Assembly: GCA_016193365.1 (NCBI GenBank) | Contig: JACPSI010000028.1 | Coordinates: 1-54,999 of the forward strand | Reading direction: 5' to 3' | From: Ignavibacteriales bacterium | GTDB taxonomy: Bacteria; Bacteroidota; Ignavibacteria; UBA10030 | DNA: 54,999 nucleotides | In this document: positions 25,840 through 34,399 of the stretch, piece by piece | Layout of the letters: each line of letters begins with the position of its first letter | Numbering within the stretch: the stretch's first letter is position 1 | The notes under the pieces: model-generated | What the model was told of the DNA's origin: nothing | What the model saw: only the letters and a program-made list of their open reading frames with translations | Database searches by the model: none | Position numbers and translations under genes: made by a program

Positions 25840-27041
25840 TCTCTTATTCAACATTTCAAAAAATCTCTTTGGCAGGAATCTATTTATTTGCCCTAAGTTT
25901 ACCGATTTCATTTGTTCCGGCTGAATTCGGCCTTACTTTTGCAATACTTGGCTGGTTGTTGGAAGGCACGGTAAACAAAAATTGGCAATTTGAGAGTCAT
26001 GCATTGTTTGCACCGCTGGCGTTCTATATTGCCTGGAATGTCACATCTGCTGCGATTTCACCGCGGCCCTGGCACAGTCTCTGGGCGGTCGCAGATAACG
26101 AGTGGTCTTTATTCATCATGCTGATGATGTTCTGGATCATCCGTGACGAAAAGACGTATCTGAATCTTGCGTATATGTTTCTTGCAGGACTCATGATCAA
26201 CACCTGTTACGGATTAGCTCAATCTATCATTGGAGTGGAGTTGTGGCGAGGCGCTCCTTTGGATTTGTTTTACGGGATCTATCGGATCGTTGGGTTTCAG
26301 AATTTCTACCTTACGTTTGCCGCTTTCGTCCTGGCTTCTTTTTTTCTGTCCTTGAATCTGTCTCTTGTTCTTAAGGGAAAGGCAAGAATTGTTGTTGCAA
26401 CCTTTGCACTTCTGAGTGCTGTCGCGCTCATCGAAACATACGCAAGGAGCATCTGGCTGGCGCTTCTCGTGACAGTTCCTGTTTTTGTGTTACTTAAACT
26501 CAGAAAAACCCGCATCCTGTTTATCTCGATCTTTATCGGAGCTGTTGGCGCTATTTTGATTCTTGTTCCGACTATTCGAGATCGTGCTCTTTCCATCGTG
26601 GACATCCAGGGAAATCAAACGCGCATCAATCTGTGGAGGACGTCGATCAACATTTTCAAGGATTTTCCCCTGACTGGCGTCGGAGAGGATAACTTCGATT
26701 ATTATTTTGAAAAGTATCGTGCCGGGGGTTTTTATGATACTACGGTGAACCCACACAACGACTACCTTAACGTGCTCGTGTCATCGGGAATACCCGGCCT
26801 GGTATCATTTCTTGCGCTTTGGTTTATTACTCTCAGGGAGGGATATAGGACCGCCCGGTCTGCCTTGCAAACACCCTCGCAGGCGGTTATTGTCGGGGCA
26901 ACTCTAACCATAACCGGAATCCTGGTGGGAAGTTTTTTTCAGAACTACTACGGGACGTTTGCGAATTGCCTCGAATGGTGGTTTTTGGCGGGACTGATCT
27001 TCGCGGGAAGAAGGTTCACTCTCCCGGCGGCAACAACGTAA
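25836..27041 (+). CDS. O-antigen ligase/polymerase (WaaL/Wzy-like), probable CTG start
   Basis: The product (about 401 residues) is a polytopic membrane protein with about ten to twelve helices. It has the Wzy_C region (GVGEDNFDYYFEKYR, then VNPHNDYLNVLVSSGIPGL, whose His is conserved in ligases). It would join O-antigen to lipid A-core in the periplasm or polymerise repeat units. The first standard start is TTG 25869, which has no ribosome site and cuts into the first helix. CTG at 25836 lies exactly 7 bases after AGGAGG, overlaps the preceding stop (CTGA) and adds ISYSTFQKIS. The non-standard start is inferred. Confidence 0.85.
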   Translation: MISYSTFQKISLAGIYLFALSLPISFVPAEFGLTFAILGWLLEGTVNKNWQFESHALFAPLAFYIAWNVTSAAISPRPWHSLWAVADNEWSLFIMLMMFWIIRDEKTYLNLAYMFLAGLMINTCYGLAQSIIGVELWRGAPLDLFYGIYRIVGFQNFYLTFAAFVLASFFLSLNLSLVLKGKARIVVATFALLSAVALIETYARSIWLALLVTVPVFVLLKLRKTRILFISIFIGAVGAILILVPTIRDRALSIVDIQGNQTRINLWRTSINIFKDFPLTGVGEDNFDYYFEKYRAGGFYDTTVNPHNDYLNVLVSSGIPGLVSFLALWFITLREGYRTARSALQTPSQAVIVGATLTITGILVGSFFQNYYGTFANCLEWWFLAGLIFAGRRFTLPAATT

Positions 27042-27053
27042 CTCGGAAGTTTT

Positions 27054-27929
27054 CTATTCGATCAGTTTGTAATTCCTGTATTCTCCCACATTCACTCCAA
27101 AGGTCGTTTCAATAAACTTTCTCACCCTGTATTTCAGCCTCATTCTGCTCTTTGTAACATCGAAATTAAACGTCCAGTTTTGCCGCTTCATGCGCTCCTC
27201 CATCACCTGCGGATGGGTCCCCGTAAAAACCTTCAGTGAGCCGATGTTTCCGTACTCGTAAACCGCTGCATTTCCAAGTTCCTGCTGTATCCACCGGTCA
27301 TCATGCCAGAGTTTATGCATTGCGCGGGCCTTCGCCATCATCTTATCGGGAGGTTTTACATAACTGTAGTGATAGACCATTCCTTCCGATTGTTTTACCC
27401 GAAGTTTTTCGTTAGGGCGCTTTCGGAATCCCATCGAGTCGCCGTAGGAAAAGATGCTCTTGTCGTTGCGTACGATGCGGACCTCGCGCCGGTGCCAGTC
27501 GTACGAATCGGCGACATAATTGTACGATCCATAAAAATGCGTGAAATCAACAAGCAAACCCTCGACGTCCTTCTCGTCCTTCCATTGTGCCATGGTCTGT
27601 GAAATCTTATCCAGAGAATTCTCGTGGACAATTTCATCTCCCTGAATACAGACAGCCCAATCCGCGTCTTCTGCAATCGCCTGAAATGCTTTGTCCGTTT
27701 CCATAGCAAAAACCTGGCCGCCTTCGCGTATATTGTCGTCCCAGACAGTTTCCAGGACGCGTACTTTTGACGGATGAATGCTCCGCACGAGATTCAGCGT
27801 CTCATCCTCACTTTTCCCTACCGCAACAACGACTTCATCGCAGAGGGGGAGAATGGACCGAATCGCTTCAACGATGGGGTAATCGCAAAGAACTGCATTC
27901 CTGATAAAAGAAAAACCAGAGACTTTCAT
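27054..27929 (-). CDS. Family 2 glycosyltransferase (single domain)
   Basis: The 291-residue protein carries a GT-A-like start (KVSGFSFIRNAVLCDYPIVEAIRSILPLCDEVVVAVGKSEDET), the acidic site VCIQGDEIV in place of DxD, and a HRREVRIVRNDKSIFSYGD region followed by YHYSYVKPP. No membrane helix is evident. The type is found in surface-glycan loci of this phylum. It converges on the O-antigen ligase gene, 12 bases apart, and is the last gene of the minus-strand block. Donor and acceptor are unknown. Confidence 0.82.
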   Translation of the reverse strand: MKVSGFSFIRNAVLCDYPIVEAIRSILPLCDEVVVAVGKSEDETLNLVRSIHPSKVRVLETVWDDNIREGGQVFAMETDKAFQAIAEDADWAVCIQGDEIVHENSLDKISQTMAQWKDEKDVEGLLVDFTHFYGSYNYVADSYDWHRREVRIVRNDKSIFSYGDSMGFRKRPNEKLRVKQSEGMVYHYSYVKPPDKMMAKARAMHKLWHDDRWIQQELGNAAVYEYGNIGSLKVFTGTHPQVMEERMKRQNWTFNFDVTKSRMRLKYRVRKFIETTFGVNVGEYRNYKLIE

Positions 27930-28000
27930 AAAGAGGTCAGAATGTGGAAAAGAACGTAAAGGGATCCCGGAGAAGAGAGATGGTCCTTTTCAGAGCGATG

Positions 28001-28516
28001 TCAGTTAAGCTTTCTGAGGTAATCTTTGTAGGATGTGCTTTTGTAGTGGTTCTCACCGACAAAAGTCAGAATCGTGGAAAAGGATTCGGCCTTGACGTAG
28101 CCGGGGAGAAGCGTAATTGGTTTCAGCTCTTCATCAAAGAACAACGTTGTCGGATAGCCGTTAACTCCGACAACGCGTGCAAACTCACGTTCACTCATCG
28201 GCGAGCCTTGATACGTGAGCTTCTTGTCAGACTCGGCGTCCAGTTTCACAACAACAAAATGCGAGTCAAGAACTTTCTTGACCTTCACATCAGGATAAAC
28301 TTCCTTATCCATTTTTGTACACCATGAGCACCAGTCGGTATAGACGTCGACAAGAAGTTTCTTCTTTTGCTGGGTAGCGAGAAGCGAACCCTCGTCAAAA
28401 GACTTCCAGGCAATATCAGTACCACCGGCAGCCTCCGACGGGCCTGTAGACGTCAACACTCCAAAAGCAACAACGAAAACAGAAACAAGAATCGTAGCGA
28501 CCGGCAAAGCTTTCAT
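28001..28516 (-). CDS. Exported thioredoxin-like protein (CSWC active site)
   Basis: The 171-residue protein has a signal peptide (about residues 1-29) and a thioredoxin fold with active-site C63-S-W-C66 in VYTDWCSWCTKMD and a cis-proline segment NGYPTTLFF. The layout resembles the C-terminal domain of DsbD and related periplasmic thiol reductases. It probably reduces or isomerises disulphides in exported proteins, or supplies reductant for cytochrome maturation. The insertion around YQGSPMSEREFARVVGV is longer than in classic thioredoxin. Neighbours on the same strand are glycosyltransferases, so no specific partner is suggested. Confidence 0.88.
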   Translation of the reverse strand: MKALPVATILVSVFVVAFGVLTSTGPSEAAGGTDIAWKSFDEGSLLATQQKKKLLVDVYTDWCSWCTKMDKEVYPDVKVKKVLDSHFVVVKLDAESDKKLTYQGSPMSEREFARVVGVNGYPTTLFFDEELKPITLLPGYVKAESFSTILTFVGENHYKSTSYKDYLRKLN

Positions 28517-28560
28517 ATTGTTAATATAGTGTTTTTTCTCTTTTAATGCGACCCATAGAG

Positions 28561-29967
28561 TCAGCGCAATGAATTCCGCCTCCCAGTTTGGGATGATTCA
28601 TCCAAATACTTCTTTAATTGTGCCTCGGGGATTTTCTTATTCTGTATCGTCCAAAGTTCCGCTACCCAGCCTCCGATAAATGTCAAAACGAGAACGATAA
28701 ATGCCGCTACGCGCAGTCCCGAAATAACTGAGATCCTTGATCGAAGCAAATGAAACCCATAAGCGGCGAAAACCATGATCAACGGAACGACAGGAAACCT
28801 GTAGCGGGCACCGGCGTAGAACACGAGATGAACCAACAGCCAGAGAACTATTACACTTGAAAGAAATAGAATCGCTGCCTTGCCATCTTTTCCATGGAAG
28901 ATGAGCCCATATGAGCCGAGAAAGAGGATAACCACAAAAGGGAAATGTACGACCGCAACTTTCCACGGCGTAAGTTCGGCAAAGACTGATGCTGCATTCG
29001 GGTAAAGTCGCCATTCCGGCTTGTATTCAACAGTCATCAAAAGCCAATAATCTGTTGAAAAGAAGTGCGCAAATTTTTTGCACACGAGGACTGCAAAATC
29101 AAAGGGATGCGAAACGATGAATGCAAAGCCAAGTTTAAGCCCAAAGTTCGAGCGTTCAAAATCATCCGTGATTTCGGCCAGTGGATTATCTTGCGTTGGA
29201 AAGGAATAACCACCGCTAGCTCCATCGTGGTTGCCCATCCAAAAATTGACTCCGGTGTTGCTCGTTACGGCAAACCGTTCAAATTCCACATAATTCCGAA
29301 CGAGCCACGGTGAGACAACAAGAAAAATCGTGATCGACATGAAAGCAAACCCTCTGGCGTTTACACTCAAGCGGGTTCCCGACAAATGCCTGTAGAAAAC
29401 AATAGCCAGAGGTACGACCAGAGCTGTCGCTCGGATAAGAACGGCGATGCCAATCAGAACGCCAAGAATAATGTTTTCCCGCACCCATTCGTTCTCGCGT
29501 CCAGCCAACACCATCCAGATGATCAATAAGAGAAGCGTGGTAAAAATCGTTTCTGTCATAAGGTGAGAGACAGAGAGTATCTGAGCGGGGAAAAAAAGTG
29601 CAATTCCCATAGCCCAGAAACTGACTCTTTCTGAGAACACGCGTTTTCCGATTGCAAAAAGAATTACACACGAAACGATATCAGCGAATACCTGGAGGAG
29701 CTTCATCCATGTGCTCGAATTCCCGAATATCAGATATGTTCCCGCCAGAATTAATGGATATCCCGGCATTCGATAAGCAGTGCTTTTGCCTTCAAGCTGA
29801 AATCCCTGGCCAGCGACGATTGATTGGGCCATCGACTGGTAGTCGATGTCGTCCGAGATGAGCGGGGCGTGGAAGAAAATGACGCTGAGGAGTCTCAGGG
29901 TCAGTCCGCACGACAGAAGAGCTAAGAAGATTCTTCGCTGAGGAACGTTAGGAAGGAAGCGATTCAT
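28561..29967 (-). CDS. GT39/ArnT-like membrane glycosyltransferase
   Basis: The 468-residue polytopic protein has the GT-C superfamily pattern. The first large loop begins with the catalytic-type motif HAPLISDDIDYQSMAQSIV, followed by YRMPGYPLILAGTYLIFG, which is typical of PMT/ArnT-like enzymes. About eleven hydrophobic helices follow. These enzymes use polyprenyl-phosphate sugars to glycosylate lipids or proteins on the periplasmic side. It lies 28 bases downstream of the PorV-like gene on the same strand, so it may be co-transcribed with the outer-membrane operon. The substrate is unknown. Confidence 0.85.
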   Translation of the reverse strand: MNRFLPNVPQRRIFLALLSCGLTLRLLSVIFFHAPLISDDIDYQSMAQSIVAGQGFQLEGKSTAYRMPGYPLILAGTYLIFGNSSTWMKLLQVFADIVSCVILFAIGKRVFSERVSFWAMGIALFFPAQILSVSHLMTETIFTTLLLLIIWMVLAGRENEWVRENIILGVLIGIAVLIRATALVVPLAIVFYRHLSGTRLSVNARGFAFMSITIFLVVSPWLVRNYVEFERFAVTSNTGVNFWMGNHDGASGGYSFPTQDNPLAEITDDFERSNFGLKLGFAFIVSHPFDFAVLVCKKFAHFFSTDYWLLMTVEYKPEWRLYPNAASVFAELTPWKVAVVHFPFVVILFLGSYGLIFHGKDGKAAILFLSSVIVLWLLVHLVFYAGARYRFPVVPLIMVFAAYGFHLLRSRISVISGLRVAAFIVLVLTFIGGWVAELWTIQNKKIPEAQLKKYLDESSQTGRRNSLR

Positions 29968-29995
29968 TGTGGGGAAGCAAAGTCACAGCAATAAC

Positions 29996-30886
29996 TTAGA
30001 GCTCAAATCCAAGAGAGAAGATATGGACATTGCCAAGTCCGAGTGAGAACGGGATGTAAGCATAATCCAAGGTGGCGAATATGTACCGAAAACCGAGACC
30101 CCCTGTGACATTACGTGATTCAAAGCCGGTTTGATAGCCAAGGCGAACAAAAAATGTCTTGTCGTAGCAGGCTTCCGACCCCAGGTTTATCCTGTTTACG
30201 TTCGCGTTCAATTCACGAACAAAAGAGGCGGAGGCAATAATGTCGAAATCGGATTCGGGAACCGCGTAGGAACCTCCGAGCTGAAACTGGGACGGCAAAT
30301 CCGAACCAACTGACCTGAATTTCGAAAGAGATCCAAGATTGGAGACTGAGGCGCCCAGCGAGAGGCCTTCCGGTGATATTCTGTAAACTATTCCAAGGTC
30401 CAGGCTGTATCCCGTCGCTTCGTCGACATAGATTTTTTCGTAGAGATACTTCGCGTTGGCGCCGACGCTGAGATTCTCGGAAAGCGAAAGCGCGTAGAGC
30501 AATTGCAGGGCAGCAGACCTCGCGGTAACCGTAGCAACAGGAGGACCGGGGACTTCTCTCACCTCTATACCGCGAATATGCGTACTCATAATCCCGATTC
30601 CCAGTCTGCCCGGAGCTAACGGAAGAGTCACGGCAAGAAAGTCGTTTTGCACATCTTGAATCCATTCTGTGTGAGAAAAAAGGATTTCGGGATGGACGCT
30701 CATCGCCATGTTGGCGGGATTCAGGAAGGAAGATGAGAAATTCCCCGGGTCGGCTGTTTGAGACTCGCCCAGAGCTCCGATCCTGGAGATGTTAGGAATC
30801 TTGAGGAATGACGAACCTGGAGAGGTTCCCTGGCTTAGGAGAGTCGCCGGGGCAAACAAAAGTAAAAGAAGTGCGATCTTTCTCAT
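29996..30886 (-). CDS. PorV/PorQ-family outer-membrane protein, second of two
   Basis: The 296-residue protein has a signal peptide (LLLLLFAPATLLSQG) and then alternating hydrophobic strands of an outer-membrane barrel. The N-terminal IPNISRIGALGESQTADPGNFSSSFLNPANM is characteristic of the PorV/PorQ family, as are GIGIMSTHIRGIEVRE and VSNLGSLSKF near the middle. PorV works with the type IX secretion system as a carrier of cargo; PorQ links to surface attachment. Its start overlaps the stop of the barrel gene upstream (ATGA). Whether it is a true PorV cannot be told from sequence alone. Confidence 0.82.
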   Translation of the reverse strand: MRKIALLLLLFAPATLLSQGTSPGSSFLKIPNISRIGALGESQTADPGNFSSSFLNPANMAMSVHPEILFSHTEWIQDVQNDFLAVTLPLAPGRLGIGIMSTHIRGIEVREVPGPPVATVTARSAALQLLYALSLSENLSVGANAKYLYEKIYVDEATGYSLDLGIVYRISPEGLSLGASVSNLGSLSKFRSVGSDLPSQFQLGGSYAVPESDFDIIASASFVRELNANVNRINLGSEACYDKTFFVRLGYQTGFESRNVTGGLGFRYIFATLDYAYIPFSLGLGNVHIFSLGFEL

Positions 30887-31848
30887 TCGAAACTGGCGCT
30901 GACAGAAACAATATGAAGTCCTGACGAGACGTACGGCTCAAGAACAAAGGTGTAATGGATACCGGGTTTCCACGAGATCGCCTCGGTTTGGAAGCTGAAG
31001 CCGAACGCGGGCCTCGCGTCCATATTTTGCGAGACGCTTATTTGGTCCAGGCCTCCTCGAAGCTGAAAACCGCCGGTAACGGCAATTTCCGATCCGATGC
31101 GAAACATCGTTTCCGAGTTGATCAGCTCCATTTCTGAAGACACTATGACTCCCACGTCTGGCCGGGAATACGAGAACGCCAATTTTTTTCGTAAGGGAAA
31201 CTTCTCGATTGTTGTATTTCCCAACCTTCCGTAGAGCTTTGAAGTATCCCAGATGTACTTTGAATTAACATCCTGAATCACCGCCGCAACGGCAATCTCG
31301 TTCGTAACCTGGTACACCGCGCCCACATCAATTCCGACGGTTGAGCTGCTCAGTTCTTCGAATAATGAATAATACAGAAGTTTTGCCGTAACTCCGACCG
31401 AAAGCTGTTCGTCGGGTTTGAGGCCAAAGGAAAGAAAGAAAGAGTTTTCTGAGGTGGAGTGTGTTTCTGTGGGCGTGCCATCCCTGTCTCTCCCTTCAAT
31501 GTTCGTAACTCCTGCATTGATGATACCGAAGGAAATACCCGCGGAAGGTTTCAAGCTTTGGACGTAGACAAGGAAATTCAAACGCCGGTCCAGCGACAGT
31601 ACTCCATACGCCGCGGAAACAAAGGGCCATTCCTGAAACGGAACAAGAGCAGGGTTATAGTATGAAGAAACATCGCCGCTGTTGACTGCCGTCATGGCGT
31701 TGCCCATTCCGATGCCACGCGCTCCGAACCCAATCCGAAACGGAGCTCCCGGCGCCCCGCCAAGAGATGAGCTCATAATTGGCTGCCCGAAAAGAAGAAT
31801 GGGAATTTGAGAGAAAAAAAAGACTTTCGAGAAGGTTCGCAAGATCAT
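30883..31848 (-). CDS. PorV/PorQ-like outer-membrane protein, first of two
   Basis: The 321-residue product starts at ATG 31848, which overlaps the preceding stop; a start eight codons earlier is less likely because it lies inside the upstream gene. A signal peptide (VFFFSQIPILLFGQ) precedes the family segment FRIGFGARGIGMGNAMTAVNSGDVSSYYNPALVP, a typical PorV/UPF0164 beginning. Repeated amphipathic strands follow, ending in an aromatic residue (SFE) like many outer-membrane barrels. It is about 25 residues longer than the next gene product, to which it is distantly similar. Pairing with the Asp-box protein upstream suggests a cargo and carrier arrangement. Confidence 0.8.
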   Translation of the reverse strand: MILRTFSKVFFFSQIPILLFGQPIMSSSLGGAPGAPFRIGFGARGIGMGNAMTAVNSGDVSSYYNPALVPFQEWPFVSAAYGVLSLDRRLNFLVYVQSLKPSAGISFGIINAGVTNIEGRDRDGTPTETHSTSENSFFLSFGLKPDEQLSVGVTAKLLYYSLFEELSSSTVGIDVGAVYQVTNEIAVAAVIQDVNSKYIWDTSKLYGRLGNTTIEKFPLRKKLAFSYSRPDVGVIVSSEMELINSETMFRIGSEIAVTGGFQLRGGLDQISVSQNMDARPAFGFSFQTEAISWKPGIHYTFVLEPYVSSGLHIVSVSASFE

Positions 31849-33395
31849 TGTATAGCGAAGATTTTTCCCCAAATCGGCTCAGCGTCATCGACCTCCACGC
31901 GATAGAAATACACGCCGTTTGCAACGCGCTTTCCAGAATTGTCGTTGCCGTCCCAGATTTCATCGTACTCACGCGGTCCGGCTCTTTGAGCGTTCTGAAT
32001 CAATGTCCTTACCGGCTGCATCGCAAAATCGAAAATGCGAATGGTGATGCTTTGGGCGGAGGAACGGGAAACTGTATAGTGGATTCTCACAACTTCATCG
32101 TCCGGCGAGAAAGGGGAGGGATAGGAGTACGTTGCGGATGGTTCGGCTAGGGTCTGGTATGTCCTGAATACCTTCCATTCGGACCCGAACGGTTGCAACG
32201 GCGCGTCAAGAGTGTACGTGATTCCCTCAGGCCCTCCAACCCAAACAGTATCACCCATTGCGGAAACTGCAAACACCGCACTAGATGAAAATCGATGGAG
32301 GTTTTGCTTATCATAAATCGTCCCGCTCCGGGACCATGTTGCTCCCTCATCCGAAGACCGGAAGAGACCCCCGTCCGTTGCGACGTAAACAATGGAATCT
32401 TGAAAGGAGATATTATGTGAGAACTCACCGAGAAGAGCTGTTTTCCAGTTTTGGCCGCCGTCGGCTGAAAAGCTCACTCCCCGGATTTCGTCGGCCGCCT
32501 CAGCATTGATCGTTGCAGCCCAGAGAACGCGTTTTGAAGCCCATCGCTGTTCCTTCAAAGCAACAACAAAGTTCCCCGAGATTGGATTCAATTGATTTTG
32601 ATGTGAGTATTTCTGCCACGAAATCCCGCCGTCCGTGGATTTGTTAATGCCCCCCGCTGTCCCTACCCAGATTGTTGAATCGTCGCTGGCAAAGAGAGAA
32701 AAGACACGATGGTTCAGATTTCCCCTGAGGCCGACTCTTCCGCTAGTCGGGGCAAGGTCAAAATCCAGGGAATCGTTTGGTGAAATGCTGTTCAGGTTGT
32801 CCGGAGGTAGAATAACTCGGTCCCATGTGAGACCTCGGTTGGTCGATTTCCTGAGCATTCCGGCGAAACTGGCAATCCAAATAGTATTCTTTGTCAAAGC
32901 AATATCAAAGGTGACATTATTGACCACGGTGGTTATCGCAAGGGCTAAGATCTTGTTGTTTCCGCCTTCATAATCGAGCGTATCGACAGTTCCCACATCG
33001 ATGGGCTGTGCAACAAATGTCCAGGTTTGGCCGCGGTCAGAGGAATAATAAAGCCCTCCCCCGGACGAAAGCGATTCACCGTCTTGCATTGTGGTGAATG
33101 CAGTTGCAATCCATATGCTCTCATCGTCGACAGCAAGGGCAGAGATCCCCCTGTTTGTTAAGTCGCCCGTATTGCCAAAATTATTCCAGCTTAGCCCTTT
33201 GTTTATTGTGTTCATCAGACCCTTGCCAGTGGCAAACCATAGTGTGTCTCGCACAGTGAGGATATCGGTTATGGAATTGCTTTGGGGAAGTGGGGATGAG
33301 AGAGGCGATTGAAGCGAATAGGTCTTAAGCAACTGCCCTTGCAATGGGGGAAACACCAACAATATGCAAACCGTGGTTTTAAGCCGCATTCTCAT
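31845..33395 (-). CDS. Secreted Asp-box beta-propeller with C-terminal FlgD-type Ig domain
   Basis: The 516-residue protein starts with a signal peptide (TTVCILLVFPPLQGQ). Residues 50-420 form a propeller-like series of repeats with at least five Asp-boxes (SSDRGQTW, STNRGLTW, STDGGISW, SADGGQNW, SSDEGATW). Between them are blade motifs such as IWIASFAGML and IWVGTAGGIN. The C-terminal 90 residues match a FlgD-type Ig domain (IHYTVSRSSAQSITIRIFDF, IWDGNDNSGKRVANGVYFYRVEV). That domain is common at the end of secreted proteins in this lineage and resembles type IX cargo tails. No sialidase catalytic set is evident, so a structural or binding role is more likely. It overlaps both neighbours. 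Confidence 0.85.
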   Translation of the reverse strand: MRMRLKTTVCILLVFPPLQGQLLKTYSLQSPLSSPLPQSNSITDILTVRDTLWFATGKGLMNTINKGLSWNNFGNTGDLTNRGISALAVDDESIWIATAFTTMQDGESLSSGGGLYYSSDRGQTWTFVAQPIDVGTVDTLDYEGGNNKILALAITTVVNNVTFDIALTKNTIWIASFAGMLRKSTNRGLTWDRVILPPDNLNSISPNDSLDFDLAPTSGRVGLRGNLNHRVFSLFASDDSTIWVGTAGGINKSTDGGISWQKYSHQNQLNPISGNFVVALKEQRWASKRVLWAATINAEAADEIRGVSFSADGGQNWKTALLGEFSHNISFQDSIVYVATDGGLFRSSDEGATWSRSGTIYDKQNLHRFSSSAVFAVSAMGDTVWVGGPEGITYTLDAPLQPFGSEWKVFRTYQTLAEPSATYSYPSPFSPDDEVVRIHYTVSRSSAQSITIRIFDFAMQPVRTLIQNAQRAGPREYDEIWDGNDNSGKRVANGVYFYRVEVDDAEPIWGKIFAIQ

Positions 33396-34222
33396 GGCGC
33401 GACCGTGATGCGTTTAGTAATGACATTACTAACGGCATTCGATCGGTCGAAAGCTTGAAACGTAAAATCATAGTCTCGCGGTGGAGGCGGTGGATTGAGC
33501 GAAACAGTTTCCGTGTAAATGCCGTCGCCCGCTGTCTGATCGCCGTTGACGCCTTCATCGTTGAGGAACCGTGGCGTACCGCCATCCGTGCTCCGGGTTA
33601 CTGATTTGATGTCTGCCAAACCGTCAGAATCTGAAGCGCGAACAGTTATGATGAACATCGTTTGAGTCAAGGTGTGAACAGTATCCGGAGCCTGAAGATT
33701 GGAAAGTGTTGGCGGCTGATTTGCGCGGATAATCTGCAATGGAAGGACGAGGCTATTGCTTCGATAACCTCCGGTTCCCTCTGACTGTATTTCGACAGAA
33801 AAAGTCCCAACGGTCGATCGGATGACTTTGAAGGTAACTGTTCCAGAATAAATGCTATCCCCGTTTGTTATATCCGGAGCGATCCCGTTATCAAGGAGTA
33901 GTCCGGAATTTAGAAAAGTGGATCCTCCGATATTCTTGATCACGTAATCCACCTGGGAAATACCTTCTTGTCCGACGGACGACATAACCTTGGCGAATGC
34001 TGTAAGAGAAATATTGAGAACGTCTTCCGGGAGTCGAGTTGGGCCAATGTTAATCGTATCCGTGTTAATTGTTGAAGGAGAAAGCGAAGCACTTATGAGA
34101 AGAGGCGAAGTACCCTGGCTGTCAATAAGAGTTGAGTCCTTCTTTTCGCAAGAGAGGAACAGAAAGAGCAAAATGGAGGAGAATGTGAATTTTGGAATGT
34201 ATGTTGAGAGAAACTGATTCAA
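33392..34222 (-). CDS. Lipoprotein with two Ig-like repeats
   Basis: The 276-residue protein has a lipobox ending at Cys25 (FLFLSC). Two Ig-like domains follow, each ending in the same motif: NGDSIYSGTVTF (near residue 120) and AGDGIYTETVSL (near 240). The second domain starts with QPPTLSNLQAPDTVHTLTQTMFIITVRASDSDGLADI. The start is TTG with GGAGG upstream, and the 3' end overlaps the next start (ATGA). As first gene of the four-gene operon, it may be the anchor or surface partner of the Asp-box protein. I do not recognise a specific function. Confidence 0.75.
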   Translation of the reverse strand: MNQFLSTYIPKFTFSSILLFLFLSCEKKDSTLIDSQGTSPLLISASLSPSTINTDTINIGPTRLPEDVLNISLTAFAKVMSSVGQEGISQVDYVIKNIGGSTFLNSGLLLDNGIAPDITNGDSIYSGTVTFKVIRSTVGTFSVEIQSEGTGGYRSNSLVLPLQIIRANQPPTLSNLQAPDTVHTLTQTMFIITVRASDSDGLADIKSVTRSTDGGTPRFLNDEGVNGDQTAGDGIYTETVSLNPPPPPRDYDFTFQAFDRSNAVSNVITKRITVAP

Positions 34223-34239
34223 AAGATTGCTTTCCTCCG

Positions 34240-34280
34240 CTCTACGAGTCTACTCTACGAGCCTTCGGTTCGAAGAGCCA
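34240..34280 (-). repeat. Short direct and inverted repeats in the leader of the outer-membrane operon
   Basis: CTCTACGAG occurs at 34240-34248 and 34253-34261, 13 bases apart. Just upstream of them in the transcript lies the imperfect inverted sequence GAGCCTTCGGTTCGAAGAGC. They sit directly before the ribosome site of the lipoprotein gene and could form a leader structure or a protein site. No promoter of the local type is clear in the 34223-34399 gap. Confidence 0.35.
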
Positions 34281-34399
34281 TAGGCAAGTTGTAGACTGGA
34301 TCCCGATTCCGTGAATTTTCAGTAGCAATCTGTGTTGAATCAGCCTCTTGAGGAATGTGTTGTTAACACTTTAACGAAGATTATCCTGAAAATCAACTT

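Noticed and set aside
31845-33395. Calling the Asp-box protein a sialidase
   Set aside because: Asp-boxes occur in many propellers. The arginine triad and Asp/Tyr/Glu catalytic set of sialidases are not apparent.
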